A stretch of DNA of 64,000 bases, taken from contig QLII01000001.1 in NCBI GenBank assembly GCA_003259005.1, forward strand, positions 1,302,001-1,366,000, read 5' to 3'. Below the pieces are notes generated by a model. The model ran no database searches. It was not told the origin of the DNA and saw only the letters and a list, made by a program, of their open reading frames with translations. Source of the stretch: Spirosoma telluris. Its GTDB lineage: Bacteria > Bacteroidota > Bacteroidia > Cytophagales > Spirosomataceae. Positions 46,243 to 55,105 of the stretch are shown piece after piece; the first letter of the stretch is position 1; each line of letters opens with the position of its first letter. The position numbers and the translations under genes are program-made.

Positions 46243-46282
46243 AGGGCTCCAGTAACCTGATTATTCAAGTCACTGGAGCCCT
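46243..46282 (-). terminator. Hairpin terminator
   Basis: AGGGCTCCAGT (46243-46253) pairs with ACTGGAGCCCT (46272-46282). T-rich tracts lie on both sides (ATTTATT rightward, AATTATTT leftward). It ends the gene remnant to its right. The gap 46052-46300 holds nothing else that I recognise. Confidence 0.78.
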
Positions 46283-46300
46283 ATTTATTCCTCTGTCCGA

Positions 46301-46766
46301 TTATAGCCCCGAAATGATACGGGCGTAGACATTGTTCGTCAGGTTACTATCATACCCATTGGTAGCATCATTTGTTACGTTGACATTTATGTTGGCTGTG
46401 CTACCTGAGCTTGCCGATGTACGTGTTATGCTGAAACCCAGGCTATTCGTACTATTGGCTCCAATAAACTGACCAGTCTTCATTATCAGCGAAATCTGGA
46501 TGTTACCCACTATATTCGTTACACTCCAGTTTGCATTACTTACCGCAGTCGCCCCTCCTCCCGATACATTAATACTCGTAATAGAGGGTGCAAAAGCGAG
46601 TGTATAACCAGCGGGTGCCGTGACAGTAATAGCCACACTACCTGGCGTAGTTGCGAGGCCATTGGTTTCAAAAAGATTCACCACAAAATTCCCAACACTA
46701 CCCGATGCCGCAAAATTTGCTTGAGGAAGCGCCAGAGAAGGAGTTAAGTCGGGGGCTGTTGGGGTG
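46301..46766 (-). pseudogene. C-terminal remnant of a secreted repeat protein (DUF11-like)
   Basis: About 150 codons in one frame, TPTAPDLTPSLALPQANFAASGS onward, read like the last beta-sandwich repeat of a large Bacteroidota surface protein (VNLFETNGLATTPGSVAITVTAPAGYTLAFAP). The frame has no good start and the upstream part is missing. The target site of the adjacent IS982 would put a stop just upstream, so it was already truncated before insertion. It ends with its own terminator. Confidence 0.6.
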
Positions 46767-46773
46767 TAAATTA

Positions 46774-47825
46774 ACGTGAACTATGAGATTGTGTTGGCGG
46801 TATTTAGGGCTTCAAAAGGCATATGAGCCGAAAATGGATAGTTTTGGGTGCGAACCTGATAAAACTAACTCACTTCCGGACTCATATGCTGACCGAAATC
46901 TACGTTGATGTCGATGACTTTTGCAAGGCCAAAATGCCACTCATCGCTAAAGCCCTTCACCACTGCGGCCTATATAAAAAGTTGCACCCCAGTCAACTCA
47001 CCCTTGCCGAACTAATGACCATCCTGATCTACTACCACCTCAGCCCCTACAAAAATTTTAAAGCCTACTACACCCGCCACGTGCTGACTGACCTGCGTCG
47101 AGACTTCCCCGATCTGGTCAGTTATGACCGCTTTGTGGCCCTGATTCCCCGCACACTTATCGCGCTGATGTTGTATCTGGCCTACCGCTGTAGCCGCAGT
47201 ATACGCACTGGCCTGTACTATATCGACTCGACCTCGCTGGCTGCCTGCCATCCCAAACGCGCCCATCAGCATCGAACCTTGAAGGGCTTTGCCAGCTGGG
47301 GTAAAACCTCAACGGGTTGGTTCTTTGGTTTGAAGGTCCATTTGGTTATCAATCATTTAGGCCAATTGATGCAAGTTCGTATCACGGAGGGCAGAGCCCA
47401 TGATGCGCAGGCTAACGTGCTGTTTTCACTCACCAAAGACCTGGTCGGATGGGTCTTTGGTGATAAAGGGTACCTACTCAATCTAGAGAAGCAAGCGTTT
47501 TTGGAGCGGGAGGGCCAGCTCATCTGGGCGGCTAAAACCCGCAAACCTAAGCAAGCCGTCGACTGGCCAGTGGCCGCGAAGCGGTGGGCTAGAAAACGCA
47601 GTCTGATTGAGACTGTCATTGGGCAGAGCAAGGCGGTGTGCGATTTAGAGCATAGCCGCCATCGCTCAGCGACCAATGCGTTTGTCAACGTCTATGCTAG
47701 TCTGGTCGCTTACTCGTTCTACGAGCGCAAGCCCACAGCTAGCATTAACATGGGGGACCGCTTATTGAAGGCCGCAGAGCCCAGTTGGGTACTAGCAGCT
47801 TAGGAAACAATCCCATAGTTCACGT
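46774..47825 (+). mobile_element. IS982 family insertion sequence, complete
   Basis: 1052 bases with terminal inverted repeats ACGTGAACTATG[A/G]GATTGT at both ends. It is flanked by a 7-base target duplication TAAATTA (46767-46773 and 47826-47832). It carries one transposase gene and looks intact and recent. Confidence 0.9.
46886..47803 (+). CDS. IS982 family transposase
   Basis: A DDE transposase of 305 residues. The N-terminal domain (DVDDFCKAKMPLIAKALHHCG; SQLTLAELMTILIYYHLSPYKNFKAYY) and catalytic core are typical of IS982. The acids are in YYIDSTSLAACH, GWVFGDKGYLL and SLIETVIGQSKA. ATG 46886 is chosen since it gives the usual family N-terminus; 46823 extends it by 21 residues. The open frame and the perfect target duplication suggest an active copy. 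Confidence 0.92.
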   Translation: MLTEIYVDVDDFCKAKMPLIAKALHHCGLYKKLHPSQLTLAELMTILIYYHLSPYKNFKAYYTRHVLTDLRRDFPDLVSYDRFVALIPRTLIALMLYLAYRCSRSIRTGLYYIDSTSLAACHPKRAHQHRTLKGFASWGKTSTGWFFGLKVHLVINHLGQLMQVRITEGRAHDAQANVLFSLTKDLVGWVFGDKGYLLNLEKQAFLEREGQLIWAAKTRKPKQAVDWPVAAKRWARKRSLIETVIGQSKAVCDLEHSRHRSATNAFVNVYASLVAYSFYERKPTASINMGDRLLKAAEPSWVLAA

Positions 47826-47875
47826 TAAATTAGCTAACTTTCGAACAAAAGACAGTCGATAAATTCCCTGGTTGA

Positions 47876-48757
47876 ATGAACCCCATTTATAGTAAACGAT
47901 TCGGCCTGTTTCGTGACCCAGCGGTTCGTAAAGAACTACAGTCGCTCGATCCTATTCACGACCATCAGCGAATGGTTCATTTACTGACAGCCTATGAATT
48001 TCCGTTCGATATTACCCGCGCGCTGGAACTGGCTCTGTTTCATACCTACGCCAGCCCTCGGGTGTCGGGCCTGCTGGCTCGTACGGGTGAATTTGAGCGT
48101 CATGGCCAGAAACGCTACGACGATACAAGCCGCCTGATTTCTGAGTTTATGGAATCGGGCTACGATAGCGACAAAGGACAGCGGGCTATTTCACACATGA
48201 ATAAGATTCATGGTCATTATCGCATTGACAATCCTGATTTTCTGTTTGTGCTGGCCACGTTTGTCTTTTACCCCATTGACTGGATCAATCGCTATGGCTG
48301 GCGGAAACTAACGACATCTGAAGAACTGGCTCTTTTTTACTTTTTTCGGGAAGTAGGCAGGCGCATGAATCTGAGCGATTTACCTAATAATCTGACTGAG
48401 CTTCGTGCTTTTACGGACGCCTATGAAGCCAGATATTTCCGCTATACGGAAAGTAACCGCAAAATTGCCGATGCCACAGTTAAGATTGTTCAGGGCTGGT
48501 TTCCCCGTCTTTTACATCCGTTGGTTCAACCGACGTTTGCGGCCCTCATCAATGATAAATTACGGCTGGCTTTTGGTTATCAACGCCCACCGGGTTGGTT
48601 CATAGGGCTAACAACGGGCGCATTATGGCTGCGAAAATGGCCCCTTCGCTGGATTACGTTCAAACCTTACCCTTCGTTAATTGCCAAAACCACCTTCCGC
48701 TACTACCCCGATGGCCCACCCGACATCGAAGCCGTTGGCCCGGATGGCCTTGTGTAG
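47876..48757 (+). CDS. MpaB/rubber-oxygenase family protein (DUF2236)
   Basis: A 293-residue helical protein of the family that includes MpaB and latex-clearing oxygenase. Distinctive segments are RALELALFHTYASPRVSGLLARTGEFERHGQKRYDDT (residues about 45-81), AISHMNKIHGHYRI (His ligands) and WFPRLLHPLVQPTFAALINDKLRLAFGY. These proteins bind a b-type heme and cleave or hydroxylate organic substrates. The physiological substrate in Bacteroidota is unknown. There is no signal peptide. It begins 51 bases past the IS982 end. Confidence 0.85.
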   Translation: MNPIYSKRFGLFRDPAVRKELQSLDPIHDHQRMVHLLTAYEFPFDITRALELALFHTYASPRVSGLLARTGEFERHGQKRYDDTSRLISEFMESGYDSDKGQRAISHMNKIHGHYRIDNPDFLFVLATFVFYPIDWINRYGWRKLTTSEELALFYFFREVGRRMNLSDLPNNLTELRAFTDAYEARYFRYTESNRKIADATVKIVQGWFPRLLHPLVQPTFAALINDKLRLAFGYQRPPGWFIGLTTGALWLRKWPLRWITFKPYPSLIAKTTFRYYPDGPPDIEAVGPDGLV

Positions 48758-48775
48758 AGACGCAATTATGTGTCT

Positions 48776-49711
48776 CTACTTCCGAACTGGCAAAAATACA
48801 TTCACCGCCGGATGCATGGTATACAGCCGATACTGTGAACCGTCATTAACCAGAATCCCGCTTGATTTATTCCCCTTTATGATTGGGTTGCCCGCATATT
48901 TTGTCCAGTGAATTAAGTCGTTCGAAACGGCAACATTGGTTGACCACTCGTGCCAGTCGGCATAGGCCGAAGCATGGTAATAGGCATAATAAGCGCCTTT
49001 ATAACGGATTACCTGATTCATGGCTATGGCATATAGGTCATACTCTGTGGGGCCTTTAGCGAGAACAGGCTCATCCTGTACGTTGGTCCACACTTTCAAA
49101 TCCCTGGATGTTGCCAGCCAGACTGCCTGATCTTTTCGTTCATAAAATAGATACCAGACATCGTTCTCTTTCCAGATCGTTGGAGTACCAAAGGCACCCT
49201 TGCTGATTGGCTGGTGATTAGTGTATCGGATGTCGAGTGGCCCCTGCTCCTGCCAGGTAATCCGATCGGTTGAGGTAAGTAAATGAGCGATATCGTCCTT
49301 GCCTTCGGCGAACATATAATAAGTACCATCTGATTTGACTACGGACATATCTTCAACCCAGGTCGACTGATGAATGGGATTGCCTTTAAAGCGCGTCCAG
49401 GTCAGGCCGTCGGTCGATGTAGCGTAGCCTAATGACCGGGTCTGCTCTTTTCCTTCCCGGTATCCAGTGTACCAAAGATGGTACTGGCCGTTTTCGCGCA
49501 GGATGTAGCCCCTCTCCCGAATTTTCTGATCCCAGGTATCCGTTCCGGTACCAGCGAAAACTGGATTGGCAGCATAGGGTGTAAAAGAAACGAGTTCAGT
49601 TGGAAACTCCGGTTTGGCGATTGAAGCCAACGAGGATTTATCCAACAAAACCCATCCACCAGATAGTATACAGACTACCAAAAGCACAAGAAGACCAGCG
49701 TTCCGAATCAT
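48776..49711 (-). CDS. Five-bladed beta-propeller glycosidase-like protein (GH43/GH32 superfamily)
   Basis: A 311-residue protein with an N-terminal membrane anchor or signal (GLLVLLVVCILSGGWVLL) and repeated propeller blades with the pattern YHLWYTGYREG, YYMFAEGKDD, WYLFYERKDQAVWLATSRDLKVW and YYAYYHASAYADWHEWSTNVAVSNDLIHW. This fits glycoside hydrolases of clans with a five-bladed propeller. Candidate catalytic acids are in WDQKIRERG and STWVEDMSVV. It is the downstream partner of the GH30 gene, and both are exported. The exact family and substrate are undetermined. Confidence 0.8.
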   Translation of the reverse strand: MIRNAGLLVLLVVCILSGGWVLLDKSSLASIAKPEFPTELVSFTPYAANPVFAGTGTDTWDQKIRERGYILRENGQYHLWYTGYREGKEQTRSLGYATSTDGLTWTRFKGNPIHQSTWVEDMSVVKSDGTYYMFAEGKDDIAHLLTSTDRITWQEQGPLDIRYTNHQPISKGAFGTPTIWKENDVWYLFYERKDQAVWLATSRDLKVWTNVQDEPVLAKGPTEYDLYAIAMNQVIRYKGAYYAYYHASAYADWHEWSTNVAVSNDLIHWTKYAGNPIIKGNKSSGILVNDGSQYRLYTMHPAVNVFLPVRK

Positions 49712-49761
49712 AAGCTATTCAACTATTATTTTTAAACCCTCTTGCCTGATTTACCTTTGAA

Positions 49762-51198
49762 TCACCATATATAGGTACCAACCGAACCACCCGATAACGT
49801 TGCCGTGGCTTGTTTGCCCTCACTATCAATACTGAATGTTTGCGTAGATGGGCTATCGTTCAGGACAATCAATACCTTTCGTCCATCTGGTGTTTTGAAG
49901 GCGACATTGGGTAGGTTTTTCACTTCATCAGACGCAATCCGAACCGAACCCGGACGTACAAACTTTGAGGCAACAGCTACGTTATAATACGCTGGATTCC
50001 GTTTGATTCGGTTCCCGTCGATAGTTAGAGCCCCTAAACATTGATCGCAACCTCCCGGCGTATGCGGATTCTGTTTCGGATCGGCGGCCAGATTCCATTG
50101 GAGCACCGTTCGACTCCAGTTTCGGGTAGCCCCAATGATGAGTTCACGAACGTGCCACGCCAAATCCCCTTTGAGGTTGCCGGGTGCCCCAATCCATTGC
50201 TCAGTGAAATACAGATTTTTATCGGGATAAGCCTTATGAACGTCGGAGAGCGCACTGATTGATCCTCCATACAGGTGAAAGGCTGACCCATCCACGTATT
50301 TACGGGCCTCTGGGTCGTTCAGTACAGTTATGGGATAATCCGGACGATCGGCGTTATGGTCGTAGAGGATGATTTTCGTTTTGAGTTTAGCCGCTTTAAA
50401 GGCAGGCCCAAGGCTTTTTTTAATAAACAGTGCCTGCTCGGCCGGAAGCATCAATAAACTGGGGTTATTTCCGGGATGCAGCGGTTCGTTTTGAATCGTG
50501 ACGGCGTCAATCCGGATACCGGCCTTCGCAATGCCCTGAATGTATTTTACAAAATAACGGGCGTAGGTATCGTAGTATTCCAGTTTCAGGCTCCCTCCTT
50601 TCGAGTTGCCATTGGACTTCATCCAGGGCGGTGGCGACCAGGGAGAACCCAGGATTTTAATGGCAGGATTGATGGCAAGAATTTCTTTGAGGATCGGAAT
50701 CAAATGCTGTTGATCGGGCGCAAGGCTAAATTTGGCCAGGGTTGGATCGGTCTCACCAGCGGGTAGGTCATCATAGGAGAACACCTGTTCATCGAGATCT
50801 GACGCGCCAATGCTCAGTCGCAGGTAACTAACGCCAATCCCTTTTCCTTCAGTCGAGAACAGTTCGTTGAGCAGTTTAGCCCGTGTGGCAGCTTCCATAC
50901 GATGGATAAGCATAGCACTTCCACCGGTCAGGGTATAGCCGAAGCCATCAATAGTCTGGTAGGTTTGCGTTGGATCGACGTGAATCGTTGGCCCATCCTT
51001 ACTCCCACTCCTGAAAGCCATTGAGGATTGCTGTACAAACAAAACAGGTCTGACCGGGTCTGTTAACCAAAACTCGATCCGGCCAGACTGGGCTTGTTTT
51101 GATCGTACCTGCCCGAAACTGTAGTTCGAAAAGGAGACGAGTAAGCCGACTAGAAAACAAATTGGCAAAAGCCGCACGGGGTGCCTATACATACGCAT
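49762..51198 (-). CDS. GH30 family secreted glycoside hydrolase
   Basis: A 478-residue exported (beta/alpha)8 enzyme with a signal peptide (LLPICFLVGLLVSFSNYSFGQ). It starts TYQTIDGFGYTLTGGSAML, typical of GH30. The acid/base is Glu238 in TIQNEPLHPG and the nucleophile is Glu333 in YFTEQWIGAPG. LGSPWSPPPWMKSNGN is the usual substrate-cleft segment. A C-terminal beta domain follows. GH30 enzymes act on beta-glucosyl, beta-1,6-glucan or xylan links. The neighbouring propeller glycosidase suggests shared polysaccharide breakdown. Confidence 0.92.
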   Translation of the reverse strand: MRMYRHPVRLLPICFLVGLLVSFSNYSFGQVRSKQAQSGRIEFWLTDPVRPVLFVQQSSMAFRSGSKDGPTIHVDPTQTYQTIDGFGYTLTGGSAMLIHRMEAATRAKLLNELFSTEGKGIGVSYLRLSIGASDLDEQVFSYDDLPAGETDPTLAKFSLAPDQQHLIPILKEILAINPAIKILGSPWSPPPWMKSNGNSKGGSLKLEYYDTYARYFVKYIQGIAKAGIRIDAVTIQNEPLHPGNNPSLLMLPAEQALFIKKSLGPAFKAAKLKTKIILYDHNADRPDYPITVLNDPEARKYVDGSAFHLYGGSISALSDVHKAYPDKNLYFTEQWIGAPGNLKGDLAWHVRELIIGATRNWSRTVLQWNLAADPKQNPHTPGGCDQCLGALTIDGNRIKRNPAYYNVAVASKFVRPGSVRIASDEVKNLPNVAFKTPDGRKVLIVLNDSPSTQTFSIDSEGKQATATLSGGSVGTYIW

Positions 51199-51259
51199 AC
51201 TCAGGAACTCATGTGGTCATTGAGACTCCCTGCGCAAGTAAATCACTTTTTAGCAAAAG

Positions 51260-52891
51260 CTACTGCTGTGACGCTGAAATTGGTTTGTTTACTATTGGCG
51301 CTGGTTTCATTTTTCGCTTCCGCCGATTTAGCTGTACATTTTTTAGTTCGTAATGAATTCCCTGCACTTTAGCGGTTTCCCGGTAATCGTGGAGCATATT
51401 AAATATGTCGTGATCAATGAAGGGGGCTTTAGTCCCATCGATTAAAACTTCATCGCCCGATTTAAGCGAGTTCAAGGCTTCCTTCAGTTGGGGTTTGCTT
51501 AAAAAGTAGAGATCTTTTTCGAACTCAATCGTCACTTTGTGCCCATCACGGGCCAGTTGGAAAGTGGATTGAAAGTTAGTATAGAGTACATAAATAATTC
51601 CAACGACCGATCCGAGCGCGATCCCAATCAGGAGGTCCGTGAAAACAATGCCTACTACCGTCACGATAAAGGGTACAAACTGGCTCCAGCCGTCGCGGTA
51701 TGTACGTTTAAAGATGGATGGTTTGGCCAGTTTATAACCAACCATAATCAATACAGTAGCCAGACAGGATAGGGGGATTAAATTGAGTAACGCACCACCT
51801 AAAAACACAGCTAAGAGCAGAAAAACCCCATGTAGTATAGCCGATACACGGGTTCGGGCTCCGCCATACACATTAGCCGATGTCCGCACAACTACAGATG
51901 TAACAGGTAAACCGCCAATCAGCCCCGAAAACATGTTCCCAACTCCCTGAGCCACTAGCTCCTGATTGGTAGACGATATACGTTTCGCAGAATCGAGCCG
52001 GTCGGAGGCTTCAAGGTTCAGTAGGGTTTCGAGGCTGGCAACGAGAGCAATCGTAGCGGCAACTCCATAAATCTGCGGATTGGCGAGACTACTGAAATCG
52101 GGGAAATAGAAAATAGAAAAGAGACTTTTACCAGGCGCAATGGTCGGAATTTGCACCATATGCTGATGAGCCGTATCACCTAAATACCAAGCTGGAATAG
52201 CAACCCGAAAAAACTCATTCATAGCCACTCCCCCACAGACAACGACCAGTGCAGCCGGAAAACTTTTGACGATCGTACGTTTACTACGACCTGCCAATGT
52301 ATCCCAGCCAATTAAAAAGGTAAGTGAAACCAGGCTAATGACCACAGCACCCGGACTGGCCGTTTCAATAGCCCGATAGATTTCTGAGATTGTATTTTCG
52401 CCATCGGCTAATTGCTGAAACTCAAACTCACCTTCATAGTCATTATCGCGGCCCAAGGCATGTGGAATCTGCTTCAGAATAATCACGATCCCGATGGCAA
52501 CAAGCATTCCTTTAATAACGCTGTCCGGGAAAAAGCTGCTGAAACGACCCGCTTTAATCAGTCCCAGCACCAACTGCATCAGGCCTGCCAACACAACAGC
52601 CACCAGAAATGCCTCGTAAGACCCTACTTTTGCAATCGAGTCGGCGACGATGACCGCCAAACCGGCAGCTGGCCCACTCACACTGATTTCAGAACCTGAC
52701 AATAGTCCGATCACGATGCCACCAATCATACCGGCCACCAGGCCTGAAAATAAAGGAGCGCCTGATGCCAGGGCGATACCCAAACAAAGCGGTAAGGCCA
52801 CTAAAAAAACGGACAAACTTGCCGGAACATCCCGACGAAAATAGGCTGTTTTATAATGAGTAAGGGTGTGAAGAGGGCTAACCAGTTTCAT
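51260..52891 (-). CDS. SulP family anion transporter with STAS domain
   Basis: A 543-residue inner-membrane transporter with about 12-14 helices and a C-terminal cytoplasmic STAS domain (KVTIEFEKDLYFLSKPQLKEALNSLKSGDEVLIDGTKAPFIDHDIFNM, about residues 450-500). The N-terminal FLVALPLCLGIALASGAPLFSGLVAGMIGGIVIG is the SulP signature. GLPVTSVVVRTSANVYGGARTR (about 320) is conserved. The family carries sulfate, bicarbonate or other anions. The GC-rich reach of the N-terminal region is ordinary. The substrate is not evident; no carbonic anhydrase gene is next to it in the window. Confidence 0.92.
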   Translation of the reverse strand: MKLVSPLHTLTHYKTAYFRRDVPASLSVFLVALPLCLGIALASGAPLFSGLVAGMIGGIVIGLLSGSEISVSGPAAGLAVIVADSIAKVGSYEAFLVAVVLAGLMQLVLGLIKAGRFSSFFPDSVIKGMLVAIGIVIILKQIPHALGRDNDYEGEFEFQQLADGENTISEIYRAIETASPGAVVISLVSLTFLIGWDTLAGRSKRTIVKSFPAALVVVCGGVAMNEFFRVAIPAWYLGDTAHQHMVQIPTIAPGKSLFSIFYFPDFSSLANPQIYGVAATIALVASLETLLNLEASDRLDSAKRISSTNQELVAQGVGNMFSGLIGGLPVTSVVVRTSANVYGGARTRVSAILHGVFLLLAVFLGGALLNLIPLSCLATVLIMVGYKLAKPSIFKRTYRDGWSQFVPFIVTVVGIVFTDLLIGIALGSVVGIIYVLYTNFQSTFQLARDGHKVTIEFEKDLYFLSKPQLKEALNSLKSGDEVLIDGTKAPFIDHDIFNMLHDYRETAKVQGIHYELKNVQLNRRKRKMKPAPIVNKPISASQQ

Positions 52892-53002
52892 AAACGGTAG
52901 TTTTGCATGCTTTTATACGGGCTTGTAACGCCTAGAGATCGGATCTCGTTGCAAAAAATTAAAAAGAAATTAAAAATAGATTAAAAAGTAATTAATACTA
53001 CG

Positions 53003-54247
53003 TTGATAGCTCTTTTTTCTTTAGCTGAACGACAGTTTATTCAGGCTCACCTGACCGATGATGTTCGAGCATTAGTACTGCGTCCTAATTCGTCGGGCCT
53101 GGATATTAAAAAACTCGTTGCTCAGATCGTAGCCCGGCAAAAAGCGCGTGAAAAATTGCCCAGTTGGTATGCGAATGAGCAGTTGATTTTTCCTCCTGCA
53201 CTCTCCGTAGAACAGGCGTCTTCTGAACGAACAGCCATCTATAAGGCCTCCTTGGTGGAGGGCGAGTTACTACTAGATCTCACAGGGGGCATGGGAGTAG
53301 ATAGCTGGGCATTTGCTCAGCAGGTTAAACGTGTCGAGTATATAGAACACCAGCCCGATCTGGCGGCATTGGCAGCCTATAACTTGCCACTTTTGGGGAG
53401 TCCGAATGTAGTCTTTCGGGTTGGTAACGGCTTATCCCTCCTTGAGAATACCAGCCTACAGGAGTCCGGATTCTCTTCATTAACCAAACCCGCCGACTGG
53501 ATTTACCTGGACCCCCATCGGCGTGATGAGCATGGCGGGCGAGTAGTCAGGCTGGAAAACTGTGAGCCAGATATCACCCAACCTGGAATCGTTTCTGCCT
53601 TGTTAGATAAGGCCCGAAAAATTTTAATAAAGGCTTCCCCGTTACTTGATATTGATTTGGCCGTCAGACAACTGTCTGGATCTGTCGAATCAGTGCATAT
53701 TGTGGCCGTACAAGGTGAAGTAAAAGAAATCCTGCTTACCCTTAGTAATCAGTCTATTGAAAAAGATAAAATTAAATTTAACAGTGTTAACCTTTCAAAC
53801 AACAGTGTTATTCCGTTTCAGTTTCAGTGGTATGAGGAGCAAACGGCAGCTGTTCAGTTAGGCAATCCACTACGGTATGTTTATGAACCTAATGCTGCTG
53901 TGTTAAAGGCAGGCGCATTCAGACTAGTAGCTGTCCGATTTGGATTAACCAAGCTGGCACCAAACAGTCATCTATACACCAGTAATGAGCTAAAACCAGA
54001 TTTCCCTGGACGGGTATTTGAGCTTAGGGAAGTAATTAAACCTGAGAGTAAAGCCTTGAAAATAGCCGTCCCAGATCTAAAAGCGAATTTAACTGTGCGT
54101 AACTTTCCGCAGACTGTAGCGGAATTACGAAAAAAATTATCCCTGCGTGAAGGGGGAGCTGCCTATATTCTGGCAACTACCTTATTGAACGGCGATAAAC
54201 GCCTGTTAATTACCAAAAAAGTTGACCAAACGATAGAACCGCACTAA
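53003..54247 (+). CDS. Class I SAM-dependent methyltransferase with THUMP-like domain
   Basis: A 414-residue protein. The methyltransferase core has the SAM-binding motif LLDLTGGMGVDSWAFA (about residues 90-105) followed by VEYIEHQPDLAALAAYN and the product motif WIYLDPHRRDEHGGRVVRLENCEPDI. The C-terminal region (RKKLSLREGGAAYILATTLLNGDKRLLITKK) is the THUMP-like domain. It probably methylates RNA. TTG 53003 is the only plausible start, since the frame is closed just upstream. It is divergent from the SulP gene. Confidence 0.88.
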   Translation: MIALFSLAERQFIQAHLTDDVRALVLRPNSSGLDIKKLVAQIVARQKAREKLPSWYANEQLIFPPALSVEQASSERTAIYKASLVEGELLLDLTGGMGVDSWAFAQQVKRVEYIEHQPDLAALAAYNLPLLGSPNVVFRVGNGLSLLENTSLQESGFSSLTKPADWIYLDPHRRDEHGGRVVRLENCEPDITQPGIVSALLDKARKILIKASPLLDIDLAVRQLSGSVESVHIVAVQGEVKEILLTLSNQSIEKDKIKFNSVNLSNNSVIPFQFQWYEEQTAAVQLGNPLRYVYEPNAAVLKAGAFRLVAVRFGLTKLAPNSHLYTSNELKPDFPGRVFELREVIKPESKALKIAVPDLKANLTVRNFPQTVAELRKKLSLREGGAAYILATTLLNGDKRLLITKKVDQTIEPH

Positions 54248-54308
54248 AATCCGTTTTTCTAAATTCACTAATATCCCGCTTTATTAACCGGTTAAATCAA
54301 AGACAACC

Positions 54309-54992
54309 ATGAATACACTAGCACGTTTTGCCCTGATTATCGGGCTATTCATCATAAAAAATTCGACCCACGCTCAAACCGTTTACGCAGGCGAAACGAC
54401 GATTGACAAAGCGAAAGTATCAGGACTATATCTAACCCTTCAGGGTGATGGAAAACAGATCGAAAAAGATTGGGAAGCTCAACTTCAGAAGTTTGGGCGG
54501 GTCACCTCCTCGCGCGGAACCTATCGTGTTCCAAGCGCCGATATATCGGCCATATCATCGGAACCGATCAATTTGGCCAGTACGGTAAAAACGACCCGTA
54601 CATCAGCCACTATTTTTGCCGCCTTCGACCTCGGAAGCGGCAACTTTGTCACACCAGGTGGAACTGGCTACTCAGCTGCCGAAGCACTCTTGAAAGGCTT
54701 TGCAGACAATTCGCTTTTTGGACAGGAAGTAAAAACAGCAGAAGGTGGGTTTGACGAAGCTCAGAAGAATCACCAGAAAATGGTTAAAAAAGGAGAGCAG
54801 CTCCAACGGGCCATTGAGCAAAATGCCAAAGAAAAAGAGCGACTTCTGAAGCGTATTGATGACAATGCCAAGGAGCTGGAGCAACTCAATAAAGACATCG
54901 AAACCAACAAAACCGATCAGGCAACCGCCCTCACCGAATTGGAAAGCCGCAAGAAGAACGTTGAAGCCGTGAAGGCTAAGAAGAGCAATTAA
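54309..54992 (+). CDS. Exported coiled-coil protein, unknown function
   Basis: A 227-residue protein with a signal peptide (LARFALIIGLFIIKNSTHAQ). The first 110 mature residues form a small beta-rich domain (VYAGETTIDKAKVSGLYLTLQGDGKQIEKDWEAQL). The last 85 residues are an unbroken charged coiled coil (KENERLLKRIDDNAKELEQLNKDIETNK type). I recognise no family. It is followed by a long heptamer hairpin. Confidence 0.72.
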   Translation: MNTLARFALIIGLFIIKNSTHAQTVYAGETTIDKAKVSGLYLTLQGDGKQIEKDWEAQLQKFGRVTSSRGTYRVPSADISAISSEPINLASTVKTTRTSATIFAAFDLGSGNFVTPGGTGYSAAEALLKGFADNSLFGQEVKTAEGGFDEAQKNHQKMVKKGEQLQRAIEQNAKEKERLLKRIDDNAKELEQLNKDIETNKTDQATALTELESRKKNVEAVKAKKSN

Positions 54993-54996
54993 GACT

Positions 54997-55093
54997 AACG
55001 GGCTAAGGTAATGAACAATGTAAAATGAATAATAGTCAATACGTTACTCATTGTTCATTATTCATTTTACATTGTTCATTACCTTAGCCCGTT
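54997..55093. repeat. Heptamer-type hairpin K with perfect 37-base arms
   Basis: Arm 54997-55033 is the exact complement of 55057-55093. It contains AATGAACAATGTAA (55010-55023) and AATGAATAATAGTC (55024-55037), 14-base units of two heptamers. It lies between convergent genes and may stop both transcripts. Confidence 0.92.
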
Positions 55094-55105
55094 CTGAACT
55101 GTATC

